Source: Cyanophora paradoxa (Eukaryota > Glaucocystophyceae > Cyanophorales > Cyanophoraceae). Taken from it: a DNA stretch of 64,000 bases. Positions within the stretch are counted from its first letter, which is position 1; each line of letters starts with the position of its first letter. Shown here piece after piece: positions 36,101-46,569 of the stretch. A program made the position numbers and the translations under genes. The notes under the pieces are model-generated. The model was not told the origin of the DNA, made no database searches, and worked only from the letters and a program-made list of their open reading frames with translations. Location: positions 434,001-498,000 of the forward strand of contig QPMI01000436.1 of NCBI GenBank assembly GCA_004431415.1, read 5' to 3'.

Positions 36101-38650
36101 GCCAAGGGGAGCAGAAGGTCCAGGGCTTTTGGAGGGTGCTAGGCTGGGCTGGAGGGGGGTGGGGGGGACAGGAAGGACGGCGTGGGACGCGGAGCCTTTT
36201 CTCTGGAGCCTCAGAGCGCCCCCATTGTGGCTCTGTCAGATTCTGTTTCGTACAGCGTTTCTTATATATAAAGGAGCCCCCCTCTTGCAGCCGTTGCAGC
36301 TCGCTTTCAAGGCACCCCGGGGGGAGGACGGGGGAGGACGGGGACAGGGACGGGGGGGTACGGGTTGAGGTGGAGGTGGGGGGGGGGGAGAGGCGGGTGC
36401 AAGGATCGGAAGGGGAGGGACAGGAGAGGGGCGAAGGGGAGCATAAGGTCCGGAGCTTTGGGGGGGGGGGGGGGGGGGGGGCGGGGCAGGGGCGGGTTGA
36501 AGGGGATTGAAGGTGGGAGGAGTAGAGGGAGGTGGACCCTCTCTTGGGACTCAGAGCGCTCTCCATCGTGGCCCTCTGCCAGGCTGCTCCGGGCAGCGTT
36601 TCGTCTACAGTGGCGCTCCCCTCTTGAAGCCGTTGCAGCTCGCTTGTAGGACTCGAGGCGCCTCAAGCGGCCCGGCCCCACGCACCGGGCGGTACCCTCG
36701 TGCCCCCATTCGGCCGCGTAACGCAGCGCAGTCCGCCCGTCCTCGTCCCGAGCGTTGACGTCGGCGCCGCGCTCCAGCAGCAGCCTGCGGGCGCGCGGTC
36801 GCTCTCTGTCGGAGGGGCAGCGCCAGCGCGCGCTCGGGCCCGTTCACGGCAGCGGGGAGGGGGGGAGGAGATGGCTTTAGCTTAGCTCGAAAGAGGGAGG
36901 GGGAGCGAGGGGCGGGCGCGGGGAAGGGGAGGCGAGAGGGGGGGAAGGGGAAGGATGGCGCGGAAGGCGAAGCCTCATTTCGTGAGTCTCAGAGCGCCCC
37001 CATCGTGGCCATCTGTATCAGACAGCACTTCGTCTATAGAGGCGCTCCCCTCGTTAAGCCGTTGCAGCTCGCTTTCAGGACTCTAGGCGCCCCAAGCGGC
37101 CCGGCCCCGCGCACCGGGCGATCCCCTCGCGCCCGTTATTGGCGGCGAGGTGCAGCGCGGTCCATCCCTCCTTGTTTTGGGCGTTGACGTCGGCGCCGCG
37201 CTCCAGCAGCAGCCTGCGGTCGCAAGATCGATCTCCATCGGAGGGGCAGCGCCATCACGCGCTCGGGCTCGGTTACGACAGTGGGGAAGAGAGGAAGGAG
37301 GGGCGATGAGCTTCTATTCAGGAAACAAGAAAGCGATGGCTTTAGCTTGGCTCGAAAGAGGGAGGGGAAGGGAGGGACGGGCGCGGGGGAGGGGAGACGA
37401 GAGGGGCCAAGGGGAGCATACGGTGCGGGGCTTTTGGAGGTGCAGGGGTGGGGTCGAGGGGCCGGGGGTGTGGGGGAGGGGAAGGACGGCGCGGGAGGCG
37501 GAGCCTCTTCTCCTGAGCCTCAGAGCGCCCCAATCGTGGCCCTCTCAGAGTCTGTTCCGGACAGAATTTCGGCTATAGAAAATTTTTAAACGCTCAGCGG
37601 CTCCCCTCTCGAAGCCGTTGCAGCTTTTAGGACTCTAGGCGCCCCAAGCGGCCCATCCCCGCGCACTGGGTGGTCCCCTCGTGTCCACGATAGGCGGCCC
37701 ATTGCAGCGCGGTCCATCCCCTGTCGTCCCGAGCGTTGACGTCGGCGCCGCGCTCCAGCAGCAGCCTGCGGGCGCACGGTCAATCTCCATCGGAGGGGCA
37801 GCGCCAGCGCGCGCTCGGGCGACAGTGCGGAGGGAAGGAGTGGGGGAGGGGGAGGCGCGGGGGGGGGGGGGGGGCAAATGACGCGTGCGGGGAAGGGGGG
37901 GGGTAAAGGGAGAGGTGACAAGGGAGCAGAAGGTCCGGGGCTTTTGGGGGGTGAAGGGGTGGGCTGGAGGGGATTGGGGGGGAGGGGAAGGACAGCGCGG
38001 GAAGCGGAGCCTCTTTTCGTGAGCCTCAGAGCGCCCCCATCGTGCCCCTCTGTTCCGGGCAGCGTTTCTTTATAGAGACGCTCCCCTCTTAAAGCCGTCG
38101 CAGCTTGCTTTGAGGATTCTAGGCGCCCCCAGCGACCCAGCCCCGCGCACCGGGTGGTCCCCTCGCGCCCTCCAAAGGCGGCCTGGAGCAGCGCGGTAAA
38201 TCCCCTCTCGTCCCGAGCGTTGACGTAGGCGCCGCGCTCCAGCAGCAGCCTGCGGGCGCGAGGTCAGTTTCTATCTGAGGAGCAGCATCGCTTCTCGATC
38301 AAATAACTTCTTGGGGGGGGGGGGGGGGGGGGTCCGGGGGGCGACGGAAGGGGGGGGGGAGGGGGGGGGAGGAAGGAGGGCCGGCGGGGACGGGGGGCGC
38401 ATAGCAATGCCTCCCGCACGATCCTTCGCCCCGTGCTCACCTGGCGATGTCCTCGTGCCCCCTCTGACAGGCGAGCATAAGGGCGGTGAGCTCTCTCCCA
38501 GAATCACTGTCGTGGTCCACGGCATCGACGGGGGCACCGGCGTCCAGCTCCCTCCTGCGGGCGCCCTCGAGCGCGTCTGGACGTAGCGGGACAGCGGCCG
38601 CACCGGACCGCAGCCAGGTTGCCCGCGTAGACCGCCCAGAAGAGCTCCAT
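27159..38650 (-). CDS. Ankyrin-ZZ-TRP-like channel with one-repeat-per-exon array
   Basis: Thirty-three exons join in phase to 4626 nt, 1541 aa. Order: short start ([16 protein letters not shown]), a first degenerate ankyrin repeat (38441-38554), 14 single-repeat exons, a terminal ankyrin-like exon (30906-31182), a linker, a ZZ finger, the channel and a C-terminal coiled coil (27159-27653). ZZ finger (about residues 803-850): CYGC, then [19 protein letters not shown] and SNYC. Channel (about 880-1140): hydrophobic helices, [33 protein letters not shown] as S4-S5, [20 protein letters not shown] as S5, pore-like [12 protein letters not shown]6 [14 protein letters not shown]. The S6 and pore follow the TRP pattern: a membrane cation channel is inferred. 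I know no standard family combining ankyrin, ZZ and TRP. The N-terminus may extend upstream (an in-frame-shifted segment DLEDAAGLEPD lies near 38925). Confidence 0.78.
28504..29898 (-). other. Six-helix channel domain of the TRP-like protein
   Basis: Exons 29619-29898, 29479-29558, 29308-29421, 29167-29206, 28810-29107, 28683-28753 and 28504-28621. The first carries most of the ZZ finger then helix S1 ([12 protein letters not shown]). S2 is [16 protein letters not shown]3 [15 protein letters not shown]4 the two-exon [18 protein letters not shown]4-S5 linker, S5, pore and S6 follow. The 28810 exon ends in the middle of an Ala codon, so EMA|GILYFAV is spliced. Confidence 0.75.
31347..31595 (-). 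pseudogene. Intron with a half ankyrin exon relic
   Basis: Between the last two ankyrin exons the sequence near 31533-31580 repeats the 3' half of an ankyrin exon, including the GTGCGGGG donor and a ...GACCGTGCTGCACTGCG-like coding piece. It lacks the 5' half and acceptor, so it looks like a decayed exon. Confidence 0.5.
31596..38249 (-). repeat. Tandem array of single ankyrin-repeat exons
   Basis: Exons at 38151-38249, 37667-37765, 37115-37213, 36686-36784, 35787-35885, 35258-35356, 34698-34796, 34168-34266, 33659-33763 (105 bp), 33158-33256, 32655-32753, 32097-32195 and 31596-31694; a diverged one follows at 31248-31346. Each encodes a 33-residue repeat like [20 protein letters not shown]. 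All start with one base of an Arg/Gln codon and end with two, so any exon can be lost or gained in frame. Spacing is 429-560 bp, except 899 bp between 35787 and 36686 where one unit has no exon. Introns share long near-identical blocks and G-rich minisatellites. Confidence 0.88.
35900..36640 (-). repeat. Array unit(s) lacking the ankyrin exon
   Basis: Between exons 35787-35885 and 36686-36784 the intron block is present more than once. Near 36230-36310 the block that normally precedes an exon runs straight into the G-rich minisatellite with no ankyrin sequence. This looks like deletion of one exon from a unit. Confidence 0.6.
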
Positions 38651-39416
38651 GCCGGGCTCGGGCTCGGGCCCGAGGCCGGACGCGGGGCCCGCGGCGCCCG
38701 CGCCCGACTCGGCTGCCGCCCCGCGGGGCGACCGCCGCCCCCGAGGCCGGAGCCGCGGCGGCTGCGGCCGCCGGCGCGGCGCTGGCCGCGGGCGAGGCGG
38801 CGCCCGCGCCGGCCGCGGCTGCAGCGGCGGAGCTGTCGCGGTCGGGGCCGCCGCGCGGCAGAAGCGGCGCGCGGAGGCCGGAGTTGACAGAGGCGTCGGG
38901 CTCGAGGCCGGCCGCGTCCTCGAGGTCCACTGGGCCCGCACCGGCGCCTGGGGGCGCGCGCGACGATTTGAATGCGACTGGTCATCCGACGCTCGCGGGA
39001 CGGCCGCGCGCGGCGGATCGGCTCACCGTCGACAGCGGAGAGCGGCACGAAGGTCACGGCGCCCCTGAGGGACCTCCGAGCTGCGCGCCGGGCATGTGTT
39101 CGTCGACCGCGAACTTGACCGCAGGCCGCGGGCGGGCCGCTACAAGCGGAGAGCGCACCGCTCTCGTCAGTGGTCGGGTGCCAGCGATCAGAGACGGAAT
39201 CGGCGACCGAAGGCGGGCCGCCGGGGCCCGGCCGCCGCGCCAGGCCGCGCATGTCAGTTTAAATCTGCCAGGCAGCGGTTACTGGAACGATCGGCAGCGA
39301 TCGATCGAAGCGATCTCAGAGGCGCGGGGGCGCACGCTAGAGACAGGAACGGGGGCGGGCTCGGGGAGCTGAGCTGGACCCCAGCGTGCGGTACCCCCAT
39401 ATACGTACCCCCGGCC
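38651..39416. other. 5' region of the channel gene
   Basis: Intergenic. It contains an Ala-rich minus-strand open frame (38651-38930) that could be an upstream exon; the GCCCAG|TGGACCTCGAG junction at 38930 would split a start codon across an intron. Otherwise nothing recognised. Confidence 0.4.
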
Positions 39417-40239
39417 CGTGACCAATGAGCCACTTGGGAGCCACTTAGGAGGTCCCAAGAGCAGCTCATTGCAAGCTGGCAACGTTCACCGAACTAGTCG
39501 TCAAAGCTGAACTCTGGTGAGCCCTTGCTCCAGGACCGTCCGTGTCGGAGCCCCCGCTTACTGCCATTCACTACCGCAGCCCTCTTTCCGCCGTCCTCTG
39601 TACTCTCTGTACGAGCTCCCGCGCCCGTGGCCAGCGCCGCGCGCTCGCCGTGCCGCGCATCATGATCATCGAGCCGTTCCTCGAGCCGCGCCCCAGCGCC
39701 GCGCCGTCCTCGAGCCGCGCCCCAGCGCCGCGCCGCTGCGGGCGCCACGCCGCGCTGCCTCGGCGCTGCCTCGACGCCGTCCATGATCAGAACCTCGCCG
39801 CGCCCTCGCAGGGTCTTTGCGCGCCCGGCCGTGGTCTCGTGGGTCGCCGCCCGCGTCCTCCAGCTTCGGAGGGCTTTGGATGCGGTCGCGCCGCCCCCGC
39901 GCGCGCAGGAAGGGCCCGCGGGCGCGCATCGGTGCGCCGGGCGCCCGCCGCGCCGCCCCCGCGCCGCCCGCCGCCGCCTGACGCCCGGCCGCCAGATTCG
40001 ATCCCCGCACCGTCGCCCGTACACTGCGGCGCCGCCCTCTGAGCCTCCGCACCGGCCGCCGGTGCGTTTGCAGTCCGCCCCGCCCGCCCCCGACCGCCCC
40101 CGCCGGGCCGCAGCCACTTACGTCCTGCCCGACCAGTTTCCAAGTAATCGGCTGTACCCTTCCGCCGCGGGGACCCGCCACCCGCGCATCCGGCCTCTCC
40201 GTTCCGTCCCCTTTCCAACGGTGTGCTGCACGCCGCGGG

Positions 40240-42822
40240 GTGCGCCCAGGCGTCCTGAACCCCCCCCCTTCTCCCCCCCCCCCCCCCCTCCCCCCCGACA
40301 CGGGAAGCCCTCAGCGGCGGCCCTCGAGGCGGGCGCCGGCGCCTGGAGGCAAAGGAGGGCGGCGCGGCCGGGCGAGCGCCGCGGCGCCCCCGCCGAGGCC
40401 CCGGAGCCCCGCGCGAGGCGAGCCGGCGGCCCGCGAGCGCGTGCGGCGCGCTTCGGCTCCTTTGAGGCGGTGCGGGGCGCAGCGCGCCGCCCTCCGGCCC
40501 GCCGCCGGCGCCGCGCGTCTTCGCGGAGGAGCCCTCCGGCGCCCGCGAGTCCGGGTACGACTCGCTCGACTTCCCCGCGCCAAGGTTCGAATTCGATCCG
40601 CGCCCCGGCCTCCCCTGGAGCTCCCTCTCCCGAGCCCGAGCGAGCTAGCGAGCGCGTGCAGGTCGGCCTGACGTCGCACGAGCTGTACGCGATCGTGCGG
40701 CGCGTGCGGCCGTCCTGAGCCTCAACGCATCCGCCCGCATCGAGCCGCTCATCGTCCTCCTGCTCGCAACGACGTACCCCTTGCCTCCATCCGCTCCGGC
40801 TTCCGGCGGTGCGAGCTCCCTCCCCCCTCGACCCCCCTCCCCCGCGCCGCGCCGCCTCACGGCCCGCGCCCCGCAGCTTCCCGCGTGTCCTCTTCTGCGA
40901 CGCCGCTACGATCGCCTCGCGCATCGCGTGGCTCCGCTCCCGCGGCGTCGACCCGCCCAAGGCTCGCCGGGCCGGCCCGGCCCTCCCGCCCCGCGGCCCA
41001 GCTCAGCCGAACGGGCGCGCAGCTGTGGCGGCAGTGCCCGCAGACGCTGACGCTGAGCGAGGAGAACCTCGAGCGCAAGTGGGCGGCCCTCTCCCGCGAG
41101 ATCGGCGTGGATGGCGCCAGGCGCAGCCCTCCCGCCCTAACCCCTCTTCCCGGCCCCTCTCAATCTAAGCGGCGGGCGCGCAGGCGCGTCTTCGAGGAGA
41201 CGATCGCGCCGACCCTCTCCGTCGAGAACCTCCTCGGCAAGCTCGACGAGGTGCGCTCAGATCCGATCGGACGGCGCAGATCTGATCTGACCTCTCTCGG
41301 GGGCAGGTGCAGGGGGCGCTGGGGGTACCGCGGCGGGAGCTGGCGGCGCTGGCGGCGCGCATGCCGGGCCTCCTCGAGGTGCGCGCTGCTCAGATCAGAT
41401 CCAACCCGATCTTATCTGACCTGATCCGATCTAACAACTTCCACCCCGCAGGCAGACGTGCCGGCGCGCGCCGGGGCCTCGTTCGAGTACCTGGGGAGCC
41501 TCGGCCTCTCCCGCGCCGAGGTGAGCATGCGACCTAGCAAACTAGCGACCTAGCGATCGCCCGGCCCCGCCTACCCGGCCCTACCAGAGCCCCCGCCTAC
41601 CGCGCACGCCCCCCGGGCCACCCTTCCCCCTCCCCCCCCCCGCCCCTCTTACCGTCGGACCAGGCGCCCCTCTAGACGCCTGACGCGCGCCCCGCCGTCC
41701 CTCCCGCAGGCGGCCGCCGTGCTCCGGGCCGTGCCCCGCCTCCTCGTCTCCGACACCGACGCCTGCTACAGCCCCGCCGTGCGCCCCGGCGCCCCCGCGC
41801 CCCTGCACTCGCCGTGCGCTACGTTGTAATGTATAAGAGTTCCGCCTCTCCCCTCTCCCCGCCTCTCCCCTCTCCCCCCCAACCCCCTAAAAGCGGTACC
41901 CCCCGGGTCTCGTTCCTGCTCTCGACGGGCTTCTCGCCGTCGGACGTGGCGCTGCTAATCCGCCGACGGCCCACGCTCCACCGCTTCTCCGTCACCAAGA
42001 ACTACTCCCCCCTGGTCCGCCCCGCCCCCGCCCCCGCCCGCCGCCTGAAGGAGGGGGCAAGACCGGACACCGCCGCGCTCTCCCCCCGCTGACCCCCTTG
42101 CTTCTACCCTTCCCCCCCTCCCCCCCCGCCCCGGCTCAGGTGATGTTCCTGTGGCGGCAGGGGATCCACGGCCCCGCCCTCGTCCGCGTCCTCGCCTCGC
42201 CCCCGAGCTCCCGAGGTCCGCCCAGCGCGCCCCCGACCCGATCGAAAAAACCGCCCTCGAGCTCCGGCTATAAATAGGCCTATAAAAACCGCCCTCGTAC
42301 GGCTACGCTATGAAGGCCCGGACGGATCCCATCCAGATTCAAGCGGATTTGGCCAATCTATCTTACGACACCGCGCCCATCTCAAGCCCCATCTATAAAT
42401 AGCTATCTAAACGCCCGCCCCTAGCCAAGAGCCGTCGCTCTCTCTCTCTCTCTCTCTCTGCTGCCCTCGCTCTCGCTCGGCCGACGCTGACGCTTCGCCT
42501 GCGCGCAGGCCACTCCATCGAAAGCGCAAACGCTGCCCCCCCCCCCCTCCTCCCCCCCCCCCCCCCCCGCCCGCCCCCCCCCCCCCCCCCGCCCTGAACC
42601 CTTACCCGCGCAGGCCCAAGTTTGAGTTCCTGTACGCCCAGCACTACTCCGCCCGCGACGTCATCTCGTACCCCACCGCCCTCAAGTGCTCCCTCGGTGC
42701 CCTGTACCCCGCCTGCCGCCCCCCGCCCCCGCCCGCCCACCCGCCCTCGCTTTGTTCGCAGAGCGGCGCATCCGCCCGCGGCTGCTGTTCCTCGCGGGGC
42801 GTGGCCTGCGCGCGCCCCTCTG
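40240..42822 (+). pseudogene. mTERF-domain gene, copy C (frameshifted, 3' truncated)
   Basis: Homologous to copies A and B from the GYDSLDF exon through RRIRPRLLFLAGRG. Damage: the same one-base deletion as copy B near 40705 (VRRVRPS then stop), a second base missing in LLLAND near 40766, and small indels around 42195-42215 destroying the APELLG donor region. The final exon (ERFAAEVARCRPEEW in copy A) is absent: homology stops at about 42822 (CCCCTCTGTCGG) and is replaced by the tail of the coiled-coil gene. An AG-rich run and a (TC)n microsatellite at about 42437-42460 lie in an intron. Confidence 0.75.
42437..42460 (+). repeat. (CT)n microsatellite
   Basis: Perfect alternating CT run of about 24 bp in an intron of mTERF copy C, absent from the equivalent position in copies A and B. 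Confidence 0.8.
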
Positions 42823-43533
42823 TCGGTTGAATGTGGCCGAGAAAAGCGACAACAGAGCAGAGGGGATCTGGCAAGCTGTATTGAGGAAGCTATTGAAAGT
42901 CATAGTACGTATACTAGTAAGTCTATAGAAAGTCAAATATATTGAAAGTCTGTGTTGTTAGCTTGGCTCAAGTTTTTTATGTGAAAAAAGTACACAGAGC
43001 GCGAAGCTCTGAAGAGTAAAGCATCCGAGTAAATTTAAAACGGCGCAGACTGAAGCAGAGAAACGAGGTGAACGAAAAAGCACGATGCTGGAGGCCGTCC
43101 ATCACTGCTGACACTGGACCACAAGCTGCAGCTGAGCTGCAGCTACAGGGGCGGCTTCCGTTGCCAGAAGCGCTAGCCAACTGCGCATTGTCGCCTTCAG
43201 CTGCGGGAGCGGCTCCCGTTGTCGGAGGCCGACCGCGCGTTGTCGGAGGCCGACCACGCATTGTCGCCGGCGGCGGGGGGCGGATTGTCGGCGGCCGATG
43301 TCGGGGGGGCGTCGGCGGAGGGCGCGGGGGCAGCGGCAGAGGGCGGGGGGGCAGCGGCCGAGGGCGCGGGGGTGGCGCCGAGGTTCGAAGGGCCGGCGGC
43401 GGAGGGCGCCGGGGCGCCGGCATTGAGGCTCAGTGTGGGCGGGAACATGATGACCGTATCTGCTGAAGTACCGGTGCGCGCCCCCCGTGGCGTGGTGACG
43501 TTGCTCGAAGTTCCGCCACTCGCTTCGGAATTG

Positions 43534-44292
43534 CTAGCAGTCTGGGCTGAAAATGGTTTTCGCGGTATAACGGCCAACCGAAACGCAAAGCGCACCGAGC
43601 CGGACTTCACTCCGGACGGTCCTGCGACGGCTTGATCTGGTACCGGTAAGAAACAAGTACGCGGTTATATGAAGGAATTCGATGGCACCCGCAAGATACC
43701 GCGAGAGATGCAATGTCCGGTCTACCTGCTGCTCCGCCTTGACCGCGCGTTCCTTCATGTTCGCCTTCTCCTTCAGGGCGTGATCCGCCCGCTGCTCTGC
43801 GAGAGCCGCCTGCTGCTCCGCCTTCACCGCACGCTCCTTCATCTCCTCCTTTTCCTTCTGGGCGTGATCCGCCTGCTGCTCCGCCTTCACCGCGCGCTCC
43901 TTCATCTCCTCCTTTTCCTTCTGGGAGTGATCCGCCTGCTGCTCTGCCTTCACCGCGCGCTGCTTCATCTCCTCCTTCTCCTTCTGCGCGTGATCCGCGT
44001 GCTGCTTCGCTAGAGCCGCCTGCTGCTCTGCGAGAGCCGCCCGCTGCTCCGCGAGAGCCGCCCGCTGGAGGATGTAGTGGACGAATACAGCGGCCAGAAC
44101 CCCGAAGGCCGCCATTAGGCTTGCAGGGTCAGCCTGCGCGGCGTCTGAGAGGGAAAACCGCTGCAACTGGATATCTGAAATGCAGTGCACCGTGTTAGCG
44201 AACGGCGCGGCGACAAGATTCTCTCGCTGGGCGAGTCCGATCAGCGCCACCGCGACCGCCACGGCAACCATCACTGCCAGCAGTAGATTCAT
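43534..44292 (-). pseudogene. Coiled-coil membrane protein, copy 1 (frameshifted)
   Basis: Starts MNLLLAVMVAVAVAVALIG with an ATG at 44292 and matches copy 2 at 57066-58472. A second hydrophobic helix (SLMAAFGVLAAVFVHYILQ) precedes a coiled coil of about four KEKEEMKxRAV units, then a helix ending AGAIEFLHITAYLFLTG. A small deletion relative to copy 2 near 43560-43565 shifts the frame after VSVGRYTAK, giving 252 aa instead of 468. The lost Pro-rich tail is still readable in another frame down to about 43000. A splice could bypass this, but copy 2 has no intron there. Confidence 0.65.
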
Positions 44293-44790
44293 GATTACCT
44301 GCACGGATAATCGAATGGCATTTCGGAAAACTCGCGTTTGCGAAAGACACGCACCGAGTGAAGGGCCATATTCCGGAGGACATGTACAGGGGACTGAGCT
44401 TTGGGCAACGAACAAAGGGGCTGAGCTTTGGGCGACGGACAAAGAGGATGGTCATGAGCTGGGGTTGCGGCTAGCGCTCTGCACCAGGGGGTAGGCAGTT
44501 CCCAGGAACGAGGAAGCGTACCCGTCGAAAGTCCTGCATGTGCATGCGTACCCTTTTGCCGTACATCTGCGCATGCCGGCGCCGCGCCTGCCGCGCCTCA
44601 TACGTATACACACCATAGCCTCCGAGAGCTCCAGGCAGCCCGCAGCGGCCCCGCCGCACTGTTTGGCAGCGCCTCCGTATACGTATACGTATACGACTCG
44701 CAACTGCCCCCTCCCCCTCCGGACTCCCCGCCGCCCCCGCCCCCAGCGGACCCTCCGCCACCCCGGCCCCCTCCCCTCGCCCGCCCGACC
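44293..44790. other. Flank of coiled-coil copy 1
   Basis: Contains two short direct repeats of GGGGCTGAGCTTTGGGC(A/G)ACG (about 44391-44450), also seen once or twice after copy 2, and the palindromic GTATACGTATAC run near 44676. No gene assigned. Confidence 0.45.
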
Positions 44791-45423
44791 GGCCCTCCCC
44801 CGTCCCCCGGCCCCGTCTCCCCCCCCCTTCCCCCCCAGCCCCCTCCCCCCCACACCCCCCAGCCTCCTCCCCCTCCCCGCAGCCCAGCCCCGCTACCCCG
44901 CCGCCTCACGCGCCGCGAGCGTGAGCTGGCCGCCCTCCGTGACTCGGCCGGCTTCACCTCCGCCCGCAACAATCTTCTTGCACGTGGAGACCGCGGAGCC
45001 CGACGTGCAGGTCCGGCTGTCCCAGCCCCTGATCCACAGGACCGCCCCCCCCCGGACCCCCCGCCTCGGTGAACCTCTCTGACCCCCCCACACCGCCGTC
45101 ACCCGTCGAACCGCAAGACCGGCCCCCGCCCCGCCAGCCCGCGCCCCCGCCGCCGGGCCCCCCACCACCGCCGGCACCGCCCTCGGTCCCCGCACCACCG
45201 CCCCCATTCGAGTTTTCCGCCCGCGCGCGCCAGCTCCACCCCGAGGCACTCCCGCCCCCAGACCGATGTCCCCTCTGCCTACACCCCTGGGCCGTCACCG
45301 CCGCCTCCACCGAGCCCCGTACCCCCTTCTCTGCCCCCAAGGTACCACCCCCTGCTCCACCGCGGCGACCTCATCCAGTCCCTCCTCATCTTCGGCCTCT
45401 CCCCGCTGGGCTACAGACCCTGA
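44791..45423 (+). CDS. Possible unidentified plus-strand gene (3' part)
   Basis: Low confidence. Protein-like pieces occur in plus-strand frames: ATIFLHVETAEPDVQVRLSQ, FEFSARARQLHPEALPPPDR followed by CPLCLHPWAVTAA, and after a TTCTCTGCCCCCAAG-type acceptor YHPLLHRGDLIQSLLIFGLS, ending PLGYRP with TGA at 45421-45423. Two AATAAA hexamers follow at about 45675 and 45700, fitting a 3' end. I could not link the pieces in phase and recognise no family. It may equally be spurious open GC-rich sequence. Confidence 0.3.
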
Positions 45424-46560
45424 GCCCAAAGTGTGCACTCCCTGCCCGCGCGCGCCGGGCTGACGCCACGCTCGCGCTTGAGAGGCCCACTCCTGGAGGA
45501 GAGCAGGCCCCTCGGGCGTGGCCTGCCTGCCCGCGCCAGGTCCGGTCCCGCCCGCGCAGGTGCAGGCTGCCACGCCGCTGGCAGCCTGCAGGGCGGGACC
45601 CGCCGCCGGATGGGGGCCCCAACCCCTCCCCGGGGGCCCGCGCCCGGCGGCGCTCGCACCGCAGAGGCGGTGCGCAATAAATCCTCCGGGGCCCTGCCCA
45701 ATAAACTCTCCGGCCCCAGCTCCCCACCCCCAACCCCACCCCCCCAATGGCCGCGCTCGCGCGGCCGCTGGGGGAGGCCCCACCGAGGGCCGCAAGAGTG
45801 GCCTTAGGGGGTAGGGCTCGCAGTAGGGAGATTCCCTCGGGGTTAGTCTAGCTGGAGACCCAATAGGGGGGAGGTAAGCTAGACTTGTCGTGTGTTTGTA
45901 GGCCTAGGCCTAGGGTAGGCAGATAGCATTAGCTGTTTGTCAACTTGGGGCACCAGTCCCCTAATACACTAGGGATTACTGAAAAAAAAAAAACCTATAT
46001 AGCTAGCGCTAGCCACGTGCCACGGTGCACGCTGAACGGCTCGTCCTGGGTGAACGCCGACGTCATCAACTACTACCTTGCCCGACTAAACCTTCTTGCG
46101 AACGGAGAAATTAACCCCCGCCGCCGCGCCTTATAATTACTTTTCCCGGCCCGCTGCAGCTGTGCATACTTTCTATATATGACGTTATTCCGAAGTTCCC
46201 CAGACAATAACGCCGGCGAGTAGCGCCCGCCTGCGCCGTCGCACCGCTGGGCGCGGAATTAACGTCTTTGACTATGACCTATTACTCTTCCCTATCCACA
46301 CCCCGGGCCACTGGATCCTCGCTGCCCTCCACTGGTGACGATTTGCATTAGCACACAACAACAACTACTAGGAGTTTCACATCGCCCAATTTATCTCTCC
46401 GACTAGATAACACTGAGGACCGTCGAGTGCTGTGCTCTGTCTAAATGGTAGGTTTGGTGATGGACTATCTGTATATCTAGCTACACTGGAGGTCTGAAAT
46501 AGGTTTGTAGCTAGCTTTAGCTATATATATAGGTAGCTATTTATCTGTCGCTAGCGCTAA
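45424..46560. other. Intergenic region
   Basis: No gene seen. The first third is GC-rich with AATAAA hexamers; from about 45820 it becomes AT-richer with TAGCTAG/TATATA runs. Confidence 0.5.
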
Positions 46561-46569
46561 GTCTGATCT

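Noticed and set aside
31610-36885. Repeated small plus-strand frames ([17 protein letters not shown]-like)
   Set aside because: They are the reverse strand of the ankyrin exons; only the minus strand gives ankyrin consensus residues.
31500-38250. CRISPR-like or bacterial repeat array
   Set aside because: The repeats are 430-560 bp units containing ankyrin exons with eukaryotic splice sites, not short direct repeats with spacers.
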